Part shown: positions 24,917-33,555 of the stretch, piece by piece
How positions within the stretch are numbered: the first letter of the stretch is position 1
Layout of the letters: each line of letters starts with the position of its first letter
Notes under the pieces: model-generated
The model's database searches: none
Seen by the model: only the letters and a program-made list of their open reading frames with translations
What the model was told of the DNA's origin: nothing
Origin: Chloroflexota bacterium
GTDB lineage: Bacteria > Chloroflexota > Dehalococcoidia > JACPQD01
NCBI GenBank assembly: GCA_016190665.1
Contig: JACPQD010000003.1
Span: 1-53,033, forward strand
Direction of reading: 5' to 3'
DNA length: 53,033 bases
Made by a program: the position numbers and the translations under genes

Positions 24917-25257
24917 GCTTCATCTGTCATTCCCACCGGGTGGTTGAACATGGCCTGAATGTCATGTACTTCTTCCCGCGAGGTCCCGACGCATCTCGAT
25001 GCAATCGGGAAGGAATCGGGAAATCTGACGTTGGTGCGCCAGCACTCGGTGCGTTCGCATACAGTTTTGGGCCCCGGACCGCAAATCGAAAGGTCGGTCT
25101 TCCCACCACTGGTGACTGCGAGCAGGCGCCGCGAAAGCGTAGCATATAAGGTGCGCAATTGCGCAATTTGCTTGATTGACTTCCGAAATCAGTTGTGATA
25201 ATATTTAGCTCAATCGGTCAATAATCATGCTCATATTTGAGGGGAGGGCAGTCTAAT
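24917..25257. other. Intergenic region upstream of infC
   Basis: No gene supported. It contains TCCCGACGCAT and a complementary ATCGGGA block around 24985-25020 (a palindromic element like those at 13730 and 22712), a perfect 12-bp palindrome GCGCAATTGCGC at 25153-25164, and the infC promoter. The lack of a gene and the 5' untranslated length of about 45 bases leave room for control of the infC operon, but no known L20 or IF-3 leader structure could be confirmed by eye. Confidence 0.5.
25153..25204 (+). promoter_or_regulatory. infC operon promoter with upstream palindrome
   Basis: Extended -10 TGTGATAAT at 25194-25202 (or TAATAT at 25199-25204) with TTGACT at 25176-25181, spacer 15 or 17 depending on the -10 chosen. 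The palindrome GCGCAATTGCGC at 25153-25164 ends 11 bases upstream of the -35 and could bind a regulator. The gene downstream is the translation factor operon. Confidence 0.5.
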
Positions 25258-25803
25258 ATAGCTAGAGAGCTCCGAACTAACGAGAGGATCAGGAGCCGAG
25301 AGGTCCTTGTGATCGGTGCCGCGGGAGAGAATCTCGGAGTGATGCCTCTCTATCAGGCGCTGCAACTGGCCAGGGAGCACAGTACCGATCTGGTCGAGGT
25401 TAACCCGACCGCGGTGCCTCCTGTGTGCCGTCTCCTTGACTACGGCAGATACAAGTATGAGCAGGCGAAGAAGGAGCGGGACGCTCGGAAAAGCGTGAAG
25501 ACAGCGGGTCTTCGGGAGGTTCGGTTCCGGCCCAAGATCGACGAGCACGATGTCCAGGTGAAGTCGCGTCACATCCGCGAGTTCCTCGACGAGGGAGATA
25601 AGGTCAAGATCTCCGTGATGTTTCGAGGACGAGAGATCACCCATCCTGAGTTAGGACGCGAACTCCTCAGCAAGCTGGCCAGTGCTTTCAAGGATGTCGC
25701 GTCCATTGAGGGGTCGGGATTGATGGAGGGGAGAAGCATAACGGTGATACTCTCCCCGCTGAAACAAGCAAAGGAAGCAAAGGTCGCCAAGGAGGCCAGG
25801 TAG
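25258..25803 (+). CDS. infC: Translation initiation factor IF-3, probable ATA start
   Basis: 181 residues from the ATA at 25258. The only canonical in-frame start (TTG 25237) has no ribosome site and lies in front of the real one, GGAGGG at 25243-25248, which is nine bases before ATA. IF-3 genes often use rare starts (AUU in Escherichia coli), since IF-3 itself rejects them and so autoregulates. From there the protein reads ARELRTNERIRSREV, as expected for an IF-3 N-terminus. The N domain covers to about residue 75 with the linker YEQAKKERDARK, and the C domain follows with KSRHIREFLDEGDKVKISV. The factor binds the 30S subunit and proofreads initiator tRNA pairing. First gene of infC-rpmI-rplT. 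Confidence 0.9.
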   Translation: MARELRTNERIRSREVLVIGAAGENLGVMPLYQALQLAREHSTDLVEVNPTAVPPVCRLLDYGRYKYEQAKKERDARKSVKTAGLREVRFRPKIDEHDVQVKSRHIREFLDEGDKVKISVMFRGREITHPELGRELLSKLASAFKDVASIEGSGLMEGRSITVILSPLKQAKEAKVAKEAR

Positions 25804-26007
25804 TTGCCTAAACTGAAAACGCATAAAGGGACTCAACGCCGCTTCCACATAACGGGTAGCGGCAAAATTATGCGCGCCAAGGGTGGGAAGAGCCACTTGC
25901 GGCGCAATAAGGCTCCTCGGGTCAAGCGTTTGTACGATGAAATGATGGAGGTCCATCCTAGCGCAAAGGCGAGGCTGAAGAGGCTACTACCCTACGGCCT
26001 GAAGTGA
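25804..26007 (+). CDS. rpmI: 50S ribosomal protein L35
   Basis: 67 residues starting [20 protein letters not shown], with [15 protein letters not shown] and a C-terminal [11 protein letters not shown]; size and motifs are typical of bL35. The start is TTG at 25804, directly after the infC stop (TAG 25801-25803), so translation is likely coupled. It is a basic large-subunit protein that binds 23S rRNA near the exit-tunnel side. Confidence 0.97.
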   Translation: MPKLKTHKGTQRRFHITGSGKIMRAKGGKSHLRRNKAPRVKRLYDEMMEVHPSAKARLKRLLPYGLK

Positions 26008-26050
26008 TGGCGCTCGGATAAGCGGCTTCCTGTATCAAGGGAGGGTCATT

Positions 26051-26404
26051 TTGGCGAGGGTCAAGCGTGGGGTTACCGCCCACCAACGTCATAAGAAGGT
26101 CCTTGAGCTGACGAAGGGACACAAAGGGACGAAGCATTCCCTTTATCGCCGCGCCCATCAGTCTATGCTAACTTCGCTCAAGTACGCGTATCGTGACCGG
26201 AGGGACCGGAAGGGGCAGATGCGTCGGCTGTGGATTGTTCGCATCAACGCGGCGGCCAAGCTCAACGGGACGAGCTACAGCAGGATGATGGACGGCCTGA
26301 AGAAGGCTGGCGTAGAGGTAGACCGCAAAATGCTGGCGGAGATGGCGGTGCGGGACAGCAGCGCCTTCACGCAAATGGTCGCGGTTGCTAAAGGGGAGGC
26401 CTAA
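26051..26404 (+). CDS. rplT: 50S ribosomal protein L20
   Basis: 117 residues, the standard length. It begins [20 protein letters not shown] from a TTG with GGGAGGGTC upstream and contains [20 protein letters not shown] and [16 protein letters not shown], all bL20 signatures. It is needed early in 50S assembly and in many bacteria represses its own operon by binding the leader. Third gene of the infC cluster; followed by a possible terminator, then pheS. Confidence 0.97.
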   Translation: MARVKRGVTAHQRHKKVLELTKGHKGTKHSLYRRAHQSMLTSLKYAYRDRRDRKGQMRRLWIVRINAAAKLNGTSYSRMMDGLKKAGVEVDRKMLAEMAVRDSSAFTQMVAVAKGEA

Positions 26405-26438
26405 GGGTCCTGTCCCCGGCAGGTCAAGGCATCAACAT

Positions 26439-26480
26439 GGGTGTGGTTCTCGCCTACGGGCAGCGGCCGCACCCTATTTT
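26439..26480 (+). terminator. Possible terminator or attenuator between rplT and pheS
   Basis: GGGTGTGG at 26439-26446 can pair with CCGCACCC at 26467-26474 (one G-U pair), loop 20 bases, followed by TATTTT. It would separate the ribosomal protein genes from pheST or act as an attenuator. A T-box was looked for here and not found. Confidence 0.4.
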
Positions 26481-26500
26481 GCTGGTAAGAGAGGCTCACT

Positions 26501-27541
26501 GTGACAGCGGTTCTTGAAGAGATGCGCCGCGGCGCCCTTCTCGAACTGGAGAAGGCGGAGACGCTGGCGGCGGTGGAGTGTTGGCGGCTGTCCTACCTGG
26601 GGAAGAAGGGAGCTGTCGCCCAGGCGCTGGCCCGCATCCCCGGCTTACCCCCTGCGGACAGGCGCTCCTTCGGGGCCGCGGTCAACGATATCAAGCGCGC
26701 GCTCGAGGCTGCTCTGGAGGAGAGACGCAAGACGCTCCAGGAGGTGGAGGTTGCTCGGTCCGTGGAGAGTGGCCGCATAGACGTCACGCTTCCCGGCCGG
26801 CGGCCGTTAATGGGCGGGCTGCATCCGGTGACGAAGATGGTGCGGGAGATCTGCGCCGCTTTTGCCTCCATGGGCTTTCAAGTGGTTGAGGGGCCAGAGG
26901 TGGAGTGGGACTACTACAACTTCGAGGCGCTGAATATCCCCAAAGACCACCCCGCGAGGGATATGTGGGACACCTTCTGGATGGACTATAAGAACGAGCA
27001 GGGGGATCGCCCCATGCTCCTGCGCACCCACACTTCCCCTATGCAGATAAGGGTCATGGAAAAGACCCGCCCGCCGGTCAGGGTTGTCGTCCCCGGCAGG
27101 TGCTACCGCTATGAGGCGACGGATGCCACCCATGAGTCAATGCTTTACCAGATCGAGGGGCTGGCTGTCGATGAGGGCATCACCCTGGCCGACCTCAAGG
27201 GAACCCTCTACGAGTTCGCCAAGAAGCTCTTCGGCAAGGAGAGGCGGGTCAGGTTCCGCTGCGACTATTTCCCCTTTGTGGAGCCGGGCGCGGAGATGGC
27301 CATTGACTGCTTCGCCTGCCAGGGGAAGGGTTGCCGGCTTTGCAGCGATACCGGATGGATAGAGATCCTCGGCGCGGGCATGGTCCACCCCGATGTCCTG
27401 CGCCGCGTCGGCTACGACCCTGATGTCTTCACCGGCTTTGCCTTTGGCCTGGGGGCGGAGCGGGTGACCATGCTCCGCTACGACATCGAGGATATCCGGC
27501 ACTTCTATGCCAATGACCTGCGGTTCTTGAGGCAGTTCTAG
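26501..27541 (+). CDS. pheS: Phenylalanine-tRNA ligase alpha subunit
   Basis: 346 residues from a GTG with GAGAGG six bases upstream. The N-terminal coiled-coil arm (about 1-85) precedes the class II catalytic core: motif 1 region HPVTKMVREICAAFASMGFQ, motif 2 VPGRCYRYEATDATHESML, and motif 3 FGLGAERVTMLRYDIEDIRH. A Cys-rich segment CFACQGKGCRLCSDTGW in the catalytic domain is seen in many, though not all, bacterial PheS and could bind zinc. The subunit forms an (alpha-beta)2 enzyme with PheT, whose gene starts 2 bases after this stop. Start choice rests on the ribosome site. Confidence 0.97.
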   Translation: MTAVLEEMRRGALLELEKAETLAAVECWRLSYLGKKGAVAQALARIPGLPPADRRSFGAAVNDIKRALEAALEERRKTLQEVEVARSVESGRIDVTLPGRRPLMGGLHPVTKMVREICAAFASMGFQVVEGPEVEWDYYNFEALNIPKDHPARDMWDTFWMDYKNEQGDRPMLLRTHTSPMQIRVMEKTRPPVRVVVPGRCYRYEATDATHESMLYQIEGLAVDEGITLADLKGTLYEFAKKLFGKERRVRFRCDYFPFVEPGAEMAIDCFACQGKGCRLCSDTGWIEILGAGMVHPDVLRRVGYDPDVFTGFAFGLGAERVTMLRYDIEDIRHFYANDLRFLRQF

Positions 27542-27543
27542 AT

Positions 27544-29943
27544 ATGAAGGTCTCCCTGAAATGGCTTAAGCAATATGTTGACATAAACCTGCCGCCCCAG
27601 GAGTTGGCCCACAAGCTCACTATGTCCGGCAGCGAGGTCAGCGGCATAAACACCATCGGCGGCTCCTGGGACAAAGTCTTCGTCGCGCAGCTCGTGGATA
27701 TCGCGCCTCATCCTAACGCCGATCGACTTCGTTTGGCAACTGTCGATCTGGGTGGCGAATGCGCCACCGTGGTCTGTGGCGCGCCCAACCTCACTATTGG
27801 CGACAAAGTGGCTTTTGCCAAACTGGGGGCGAGGCTCTTCGATGGTCACGGCAGCCAATTCGTGGAGCTGAAGCCGGCGAAGATCCGAGGTGTAGTATCC
27901 GAGGGGATGGTTGCCTCGGAGAAGGAGCTGGGCATCTCGGAGGACCACACCGGGATACTCATCCTGCCCCCTGACGCTCCCGTCGGCGCCCCGCTGGCGG
28001 CCTACCTGGGTGATACCGTCCTGGACCTGGACATTACCCCTAACCGGCCGGACTGTCTGTCGATGATCGGCATCGCCCGTGAGGTAGCAGCGCTGACCGG
28101 ACAGAAGGTGCGGCTGCCGGAGCTCGTTTACGCGGAGGAGGGTGACCCTGTCGAGCAACAGGCCTCTGTGGAGATACTCGATGCCGACCTCTGCCCCCGG
28201 TACTGCGCCAGTCTGATTACTGGCGTCGCCATTCGCCCCTCCCCGCTGTGGATGCAGGAGCGTCTGACCGCTGCCGGGATGCGCCCTATCAACAACATCG
28301 TCGACGTCACCAACTACGTCATGATGGAGTACGGCCAGCCCCTCCACTCCTTCGACTACGACCAGCTCGCCGACAGGAAGATCATTGTGCGGCGCGCCAG
28401 GGAAGGCGAGTGTCTGACCACCTTGGATGGCCAGAAGTGCCCCATAACCACTGACACGCTGGTCATCGCCGATGGCATGAGCCCGGTGGCCCTGGCCGGC
28501 GTCATGGGCGGCGCCGCCAGCGAGGTCACCGAGGAGACGAAGAATATCCTCCTGGAGTCGGCCAATTTCAACCGGACGAGCATCCGGCGCACCGCCGCCG
28601 AGCTGCGCATGCGCACCGAAGCCTCCCTGCGCTTCGAGAAGGGCCTCAGCCCCGAGTTGCCCCAGCCGGCGTTGCGCCGCGCCACCCAACTAATGCTTGA
28701 GTTGGGAGGGGGCAAGGTGGCCTGGGGCATTATCGATATCTATCCCGGGCGAAAGGCTGCTGAGCCTATCGTTCTCACGTCCCGCCGCCTTTCGGGCGTG
28801 CTGGGAGTGGCGTTCAGCGCGGAGGAGACGGCGAAGATTCTGCGGTCTCTGGGCTTCGACTGTCAGGTGACGGACCCAGACGCCTGGGCCATGTTCGTAA
28901 CCGTCCCCTACTGGCGCACCGACATACGCTTGCCTGACGACCTGGCGGAGGAAGTGGCCCGCATGGTGGGCTACGACTCCATTCCCAATACCACCCTGGG
29001 AGGGCGCGTGCCGGAGCTGCAATCAATGCCCATGCTGGAGTTCAAGGAGAGGGTGCGCGACCTTCTGGCGTGCTGTGGAATGCGGGAAGTGAATGCCTAT
29101 TCGCTTACCAGCTTGACGTTGCTGGGCAAAGTCGAATGCCCGAGCCCAACGCCGCTCCGTGTCGCCAACCCCATGACGGTGGAGCAGGAGTACCTTCGCA
29201 CCACGCTTCGCGCCGGCATTCTGGCCACCTTCGCCGCCAACGAAAGACACGAAGATGCCGGGATCAGGATCTTTGAGGTCGGGCGAGTCTACTTGCCGCG
29301 AGACAACGATCTTCCGGAGGAGCGGGAGATGCTGGTTGGTGTGCTGGGAGGACGACGCGAGGAGGCCGCCTGGTTTGCTCGCCCGAACAGCATGGATTTC
29401 TTCGATGCCAAGGGCGTGGTCGAGGCTATCCTCTCGGAGCTTGGGGTGAGAGGCGCCTTCGTGCCTGCGGAGGACGTCATTTTGAATCCCGGCCGCACTG
29501 CCAGCATCCAGATCGGGTCTCTGCCGATTGGCGTCCTCGGAGAAGTGCACTCGAAGGTCCTCAGGTCCTTCGACATCGCCTGCCCTCAGTTGTATTTGTT
29601 TGAGATAGACCTGGCTTCACTTATGCCTCTGGTGGCGCCGAAAAGACAGTACCGGGCCGTTTCCAAGTTCCCGCCGGTGGTTCAGGACATCGCGCTGGTG
29701 GTGGATGAGGCAGCGCCCGCGGGAAGGGTCCAGGAGATCATCGAGGCCGCATCCACGGTGAGCCGGGCGACGCTTTTCGATGTCTACACTGGCGCCCAGG
29801 TCCCGGCAGGCAAAAAGTCCCTCGCCTACTCGATCGTTTATCAATCACCCTCACGCACCCTCACCGATGCGGAGGTGGCCAGAGCGCAGGACTCGCTTCT
29901 GGCCCGTCTTCGGCATGAGGCAGGGGCGACCCTCCGCAGCTAG
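27544..29943 (+). CDS. pheT: Phenylalanine-tRNA ligase beta subunit
   Basis: 799 residues, full length. Domains in order: N-terminal MKVSLKWLKQYVDINLPPQE, tRNA-binding OB fold at about 40-155 (VDIAPHPNADRLRLATVDLG), B3/B4 editing domain at about 215-390 with RPINNIVDVTNYVMMEYGQP, B5 domain near 400-475, the catalytic-like core, and the anticodon-binding FDX-ACB domain at the end (about 705-798, FPPVVQDIALVVDE). It edits mischarged Tyr and binds tRNA. The gene starts 2 bases after pheS, so the pair is co-translated. Confidence 0.97.
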   Translation: MKVSLKWLKQYVDINLPPQELAHKLTMSGSEVSGINTIGGSWDKVFVAQLVDIAPHPNADRLRLATVDLGGECATVVCGAPNLTIGDKVAFAKLGARLFDGHGSQFVELKPAKIRGVVSEGMVASEKELGISEDHTGILILPPDAPVGAPLAAYLGDTVLDLDITPNRPDCLSMIGIAREVAALTGQKVRLPELVYAEEGDPVEQQASVEILDADLCPRYCASLITGVAIRPSPLWMQERLTAAGMRPINNIVDVTNYVMMEYGQPLHSFDYDQLADRKIIVRRAREGECLTTLDGQKCPITTDTLVIADGMSPVALAGVMGGAASEVTEETKNILLESANFNRTSIRRTAAELRMRTEASLRFEKGLSPELPQPALRRATQLMLELGGGKVAWGIIDIYPGRKAAEPIVLTSRRLSGVLGVAFSAEETAKILRSLGFDCQVTDPDAWAMFVTVPYWRTDIRLPDDLAEEVARMVGYDSIPNTTLGGRVPELQSMPMLEFKERVRDLLACCGMREVNAYSLTSLTLLGKVECPSPTPLRVANPMTVEQEYLRTTLRAGILATFAANERHEDAGIRIFEVGRVYLPRDNDLPEEREMLVGVLGGRREEAAWFARPNSMDFFDAKGVVEAILSELGVRGAFVPAEDVILNPGRTASIQIGSLPIGVLGEVHSKVLRSFDIACPQLYLFEIDLASLMPLVAPKRQYRAVSKFPPVVQDIALVVDEAAPAGRVQEIIEAASTVSRATLFDVYTGAQVPAGKKSLAYSIVYQSPSRTLTDAEVARAQDSLLARLRHEAGATLRS

Positions 29944-30027
29944 CCGAGACAGTTTTCCGCTTTTCGGAGGACGGTTGCCCAAGTTTCAGAGGAATTCACT
30001 ATTTTGACCTGGTGCGAGCTTCATGGG

Positions 30028-30054
30028 TTGACGCCAATGGTACAATAGTATATT
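30028..30054 (+). promoter_or_regulatory. Candidate promoter of the mobA-moeA-mobB operon
   Basis: TTGACG at 30028-30033 and TATATT at 30049-30054, 15-base spacer; TACAAT at 30041-30046 is another possible -10. It lies in the gap between pheT and mobA. The short spacer makes this tentative. Confidence 0.35.
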
Positions 30055-30089
30055 GGGGGTGGAGGAGGCCAACCGGGGGATTGACTCGT

Positions 30090-30707
30090 TTGGCAACCGA
30101 GGAATCGGGAACAGCGTCTATTGTGCTTGCGGGAGGCAGAAGTTCGCGCCTTGGGCGCGACAAGCTGCGTGAGGTAATCGGCGAGAAATCCGTCATCCAA
30201 CGCGTCTTAGAGGCTGTCGCCCCTGTAAGCTCCGAAATCATAGTGGTCACTGCCGATAGAGAGTTGGCCCTGCCATCGTATCCAGCGGCCAGGTTGGTGC
30301 ATGACATCCACCCGGGGAAAGGCTCCCTGGGTGGAATCTATTCTGGAATAGTGATGTCGACTCGTTATCACAGCCTGGTTGTAGCGGGAGACATGCCGTT
30401 TCTTAATACTGCTCTGCTTCGGCATATGGTGGCTGCGTCAGGCAGCTTCGATGTTGTCCTCCCTAAGGTAGATGACTATGTTGAGCCGCTCCACGCTGTC
30501 TATTCCAAGGACTGCCTGCCTGCCATCGAGGACTTGTTGCGACAAGACAATCTCAGGATCCTCGATTTCTTCGATAGGGTTAGGGTTCGATACCTGGAGG
30601 AGGAGGAGATAGACCTCTTCGATCCAAAGCACTTGAGCTTTTTCAATGTTAACACCGAGGCCGACCTTGTCACGGCGAGGGAACTCGCGGAGCGGGAGGG
30701 GATGTAG
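30090..30707 (+). CDS. mobA: Molybdenum cofactor guanylyltransferase (MobA-like)
   Basis: About 205 residues from TTG 30090, with GGGGGA nine bases upstream (TTG at 30081 is an alternative; the most upstream candidate at 30012 overlaps the promoter). The N-terminal nucleotide-binding motif is SIVLAGGRSSRLGRDK, and VVAGDMPFLNTALL is the second conserved block. The enzyme transfers GMP to molybdopterin in the cytoplasm, making MGD for DMSO-reductase-type enzymes. Followed at 2 bases by moeA and then mobB; the set makes and inserts the cofactor. A related cytidylyltransferase (MocA) function is not excluded. Confidence 0.85.
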   Translation: MATEESGTASIVLAGGRSSRLGRDKLREVIGEKSVIQRVLEAVAPVSSEIIVVTADRELALPSYPAARLVHDIHPGKGSLGGIYSGIVMSTRYHSLVVAGDMPFLNTALLRHMVAASGSFDVVLPKVDDYVEPLHAVYSKDCLPAIEDLLRQDNLRILDFFDRVRVRYLEEEEIDLFDPKHLSFFNVNTEADLVTARELAEREGM

Positions 30708-30709
30708 GG

Positions 30710-32005
30710 GTGTCGCCTGTCAAAGATGTGCTGCGCTCAATGATAAGCGTGGAGGAGGCGCGGGAGAGAATCCTCGGCTTTGTGCGTGTTCTTGATTTCG
30801 AGGTGAAGCCCTTGCTGGACTGCCTGGGGCAGGTGCTGGCTGAAGATGCCTATTCCACGCTGGATGTACCGCCCTCTGATAGCGCGGCTATGGATGGGTT
30901 CGCTGTCAGGGCGGATGACATCCGCGGCGCCAGCCCCTCTTCGCCCCGGGTCCTGCGGGTCATCGGGGAAGTTGCAGCGGGCCGGGTCCCCCAGCACACG
31001 GTAACGTCGGGCACAGCCGTTCGGATTATGACGGGAGCGGCGGTCCCCCCCGGCGCCGACACGGTGATTCGTTTCGAAGACACCAACGAGGCGGCCCAGA
31101 AGGCCTCGAGTCTGTCTGGCGCGCTTTCCCATGTTTCGATCTTCGTTGAAGAGGCCAGAGGCATCAACGTCCGCCTGGCCGGAGAGGAGATTAAGAAGGG
31201 CGAGTTGGTAGTGGCCAAAGGCGCTGTGCTACGCCCCGCTGAGATAGGTGTTCTGGCTTCACTGGGGAAATCGAAGGTCAGGGTGGTTCGTCGGCCCCTG
31301 GTGGCGGTCCTCGCCACCGGCGATGAACTCGTGGATATCGATGAACCACTCCCTCCGGGCAAGATCTACAATTCGAACTCTTATGGCCTGGCGGCCCTGG
31401 TCAGGCGCTACGGGGGCATTCCGAAAGTCCTGGGCATAGCCCGCGACACCATCCCGGCTTTGACCGAGAAAATCGGGGAGGGGCTGGATGCGGACATGTT
31501 TCTTACTTCGGCGGGCGTCTCGATGGGCGACTACGATGTGGTGAAGGACGTGCTGGCCAGCCTGGGCGAGGTCGGTTTCTGGACGGTGCGCATGAAGCCG
31601 GGCAAGCCGCTCGCCTTCGGGCTTCTTCGTGCCGAAGCCGGAAGGATGGTGCCGCTTTTGGGTCTGCCCGGTTTCCCGGTGAGCTCCATGGTCACTTTCG
31701 AGCAGTTCGCCCGGCCTGCTATCCTCAAGATGCTGGGGAAAAAGAACTTCGACAAGCCTGTGGTAGAGGCCATCTTCGAAGGGAATATCGGGAACAGGGA
31801 TGGCCGCCGGGTTTACGCCAGGGCTGCGGTCACCAAGCGGGACGGTCAGTATCACGCCGCTCTGAGCGGCCCGCAGGGGTCCGGTATCCTTACCTCTATG
31901 GTGCGGGGCAATGGCCTGGTTGTCGTCCCTGAGGACGTAACGTCGCTAGGGAAAGGAGACAGGGTGCAGGTGCAGATGCTGGACTGGGAGGAGGACAGAG
32001 AATAA
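30710..32005 (+). CDS. moeA: Molybdopterin molybdotransferase MoeA
   Basis: 431 residues from GTG 30710, three bases after mobA. N-terminal MoeA domain contains PPSDSAAMDGFAVRADDI and the RIMTGAAVPPGADTVIRFED segment; the central MoCF domain has LATGDELVDIDEPLPPGKI and TSAGVSMGDYDVVKDVL; the C-terminal beta-barrel domain (about 350-431) completes it. MoeA inserts molybdate (or tungstate) into adenylylated molybdopterin. The gene sits between mobA and mobB, and the tupABC transporter 9 kb downstream would supply the oxyanion. Confidence 0.95.
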   Translation: MSPVKDVLRSMISVEEARERILGFVRVLDFEVKPLLDCLGQVLAEDAYSTLDVPPSDSAAMDGFAVRADDIRGASPSSPRVLRVIGEVAAGRVPQHTVTSGTAVRIMTGAAVPPGADTVIRFEDTNEAAQKASSLSGALSHVSIFVEEARGINVRLAGEEIKKGELVVAKGAVLRPAEIGVLASLGKSKVRVVRRPLVAVLATGDELVDIDEPLPPGKIYNSNSYGLAALVRRYGGIPKVLGIARDTIPALTEKIGEGLDADMFLTSAGVSMGDYDVVKDVLASLGEVGFWTVRMKPGKPLAFGLLRAEAGRMVPLLGLPGFPVSSMVTFEQFARPAILKMLGKKNFDKPVVEAIFEGNIGNRDGRRVYARAAVTKRDGQYHAALSGPQGSGILTSMVRGNGLVVVPEDVTSLGKGDRVQVQMLDWEEDRE

Positions 32006-32006
32006 C

Positions 32007-32675
32007 GTGCCACCCATCGTCAGTGTCGTCGGAAAATCTAACGTGGGCAAGACCACGCTCCTGGAGAAACTGGTGGCCGAGCTGAAGCGCCGGGGCCGCA
32101 GGGTGGCTACGGTGAAGCACGATGTTCACGGGTTTGAACTGGACCAACCGGGGAAGGATAGCTGGCGACACGCCCAGGCGGGCGCCGACGCTGTGGTTAT
32201 CAGTTCACCTGACCGACTGGCGCTCATCAAGAAGACGGACCACGATTCCACCCTGGATGAAATCGCCCGTCACTTGGGAGAGGACTACGACATTATCATC
32301 ACCGAGGGCTACAAGAGCCGCGCCGCGCCCAAAATTGAGGTGCATCGCAAGGAGTTTGGAGGGGATTTGCTCTCTACTTCCGATGAGCTTATCGCCGTCG
32401 CCACCGATGAGCCTCTGGATATCCCGGTGTGGCAGTGTTCCCTGGATGACGCGGGGAAGCTTGCTGACCTGCTGGAGCAAACTTTCATGAATCGCCCGGA
32501 GCCTGCGCTGGCCACTCTGTACGCCGACGGAGTCGCCCTGCCCGCCAGCGCCTTTGTGCAGCAGTTCGTTTCGCACACCGTTTTCGGAATGCTGTCGGCC
32601 CTCAGGGGGGTCAACCGTCCGAAGAGTGTGGAGATTTTCCTGAGAAGACAGGAAGCCCCGGCGGAGAAGGACTAG
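32007..32675 (+). CDS. mobB: Molybdopterin-guanine dinucleotide biosynthesis protein MobB with C-terminal extension
   Basis: 222 residues from GTG, one base after moeA stops. The P-loop VVGKSNVGKTTLLEKL is near residues 6-21, followed by KHDVHGFELDQPGKDSWRH, both MobB hallmarks of a GTP-binding accessory protein. Typical MobB has about 160-175 residues. The extra 50 residues (about 172-222, starting LATLYADGVALPASAFVQQF) look like a small alpha/beta add-on seen in some archaeal and clostridial MobB; function unknown. It supports MobA in making the dinucleotide cofactor. Confidence 0.88.
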   Translation: MPPIVSVVGKSNVGKTTLLEKLVAELKRRGRRVATVKHDVHGFELDQPGKDSWRHAQAGADAVVISSPDRLALIKKTDHDSTLDEIARHLGEDYDIIITEGYKSRAAPKIEVHRKEFGGDLLSTSDELIAVATDEPLDIPVWQCSLDDAGKLADLLEQTFMNRPEPALATLYADGVALPASAFVQQFVSHTVFGMLSALRGVNRPKSVEIFLRRQEAPAEKD

Positions 32676-32690
32676 CAGGGGGTTCCGTAC

Positions 32691-33464
32691 TTGATTTACG
32701 AAGCTGATGAGTTTGTCTTTGAGCCGCCTCCTGAGGTGGCCAGGGCGCGTCGCGTGCTGGTCAAGCCCTGTGCCAGGTATCCTTTCGCCTATCCGGTGAG
32801 CACTAGCCGCGAGACGTTGGCCACTGTTGTGGCGGGCATCCGACGGGTGAGCGACGCAGATATCCTGTTCCTGGAGAGCGCAGCGCCAGGGTACACTGCG
32901 CGGCAAGTATATCAGGCGTTGAACTATGATTTCCCCAGGGTGATGCGCTGGGACGTTGAGGAGTCCTTCACTGTGGAAGTGGAGAACCCTCTGGCCAAGC
33001 CCTTCACCATGTCGACTTTCCGGGTCCCCAACATCATTCTCTACTGCGACTATCTCATTAGTGTTGCTCCGTTGAGGATCACCCCGGCGGGGGCAAGCCT
33101 CACGGTGCCCAACCTGTTGGGGCTTATCCCGCGCACCAGGCGAGGACAGGGGGAGTCCCTGGAGATCAACGACCTTTTTTGCCACCCTGACATTGAGGGG
33201 GTTATGGCCGATCTCTACTTCACACTGCCTTTCGATTTAGGTATAGTGGACGCCCGGAAGAAGTTCGTTTGCGGGAACGACCCAACTCAAGGCCGGGAGG
33301 AGGATTGCGGGCTGATTTTCGTGGGGGAGCCCTACGATGTCGATCGGGAGGCTTGCCGCTTCATGGGCGTAGATGCCGGCTATCTTCGCTTGATCCAGGC
33401 AGCTCGCGGCCAGTTGATGTCCCAGAATGTTGACGGCAAGCCGGTGGGAAAGGAAGGAGCGTAA
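32691..33464 (+). CDS. DUF362-like protein
   Basis: 257 residues from TTG 32691, with AGGGGG eight bases upstream. The segment RVLVKPCARYPFAYPVSTSR then ATVVAGIRRVSDADILFLES resembles the N-terminal half of DUF362 proteins (VLIKPN pattern), though no ferredoxin-type Cys cluster follows. It is 15 bases downstream of mobB, so it may belong to the same transcript. Another, longer DUF362 protein is at 47324. The function of the family is not known; some members are near iron-sulfur or radical enzymes. Confidence 0.65.
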   Translation: MIYEADEFVFEPPPEVARARRVLVKPCARYPFAYPVSTSRETLATVVAGIRRVSDADILFLESAAPGYTARQVYQALNYDFPRVMRWDVEESFTVEVENPLAKPFTMSTFRVPNIILYCDYLISVAPLRITPAGASLTVPNLLGLIPRTRRGQGESLEINDLFCHPDIEGVMADLYFTLPFDLGIVDARKKFVCGNDPTQGREEDCGLIFVGEPYDVDREACRFMGVDAGYLRLIQAARGQLMSQNVDGKPVGKEGA

Positions 33465-33555
33465 CAGGCCCGCCGAGATCTTTCCTTCCTATCCCGCCCC
33501 GACGAGTTGGGGTGAGAAGACGGAAATCTGATGGAGGTCCTGGAGCGTAGGCGCT

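Noticed and set aside
26405..26500. T-box leader before pheS
   Set aside because: No T-box bulge, specifier loop or antiterminator could be found; the gap is too short.
27538..28689. 383-codon minus-strand ORF
   Set aside because: Antisense shadow of pheT, a secure gene.
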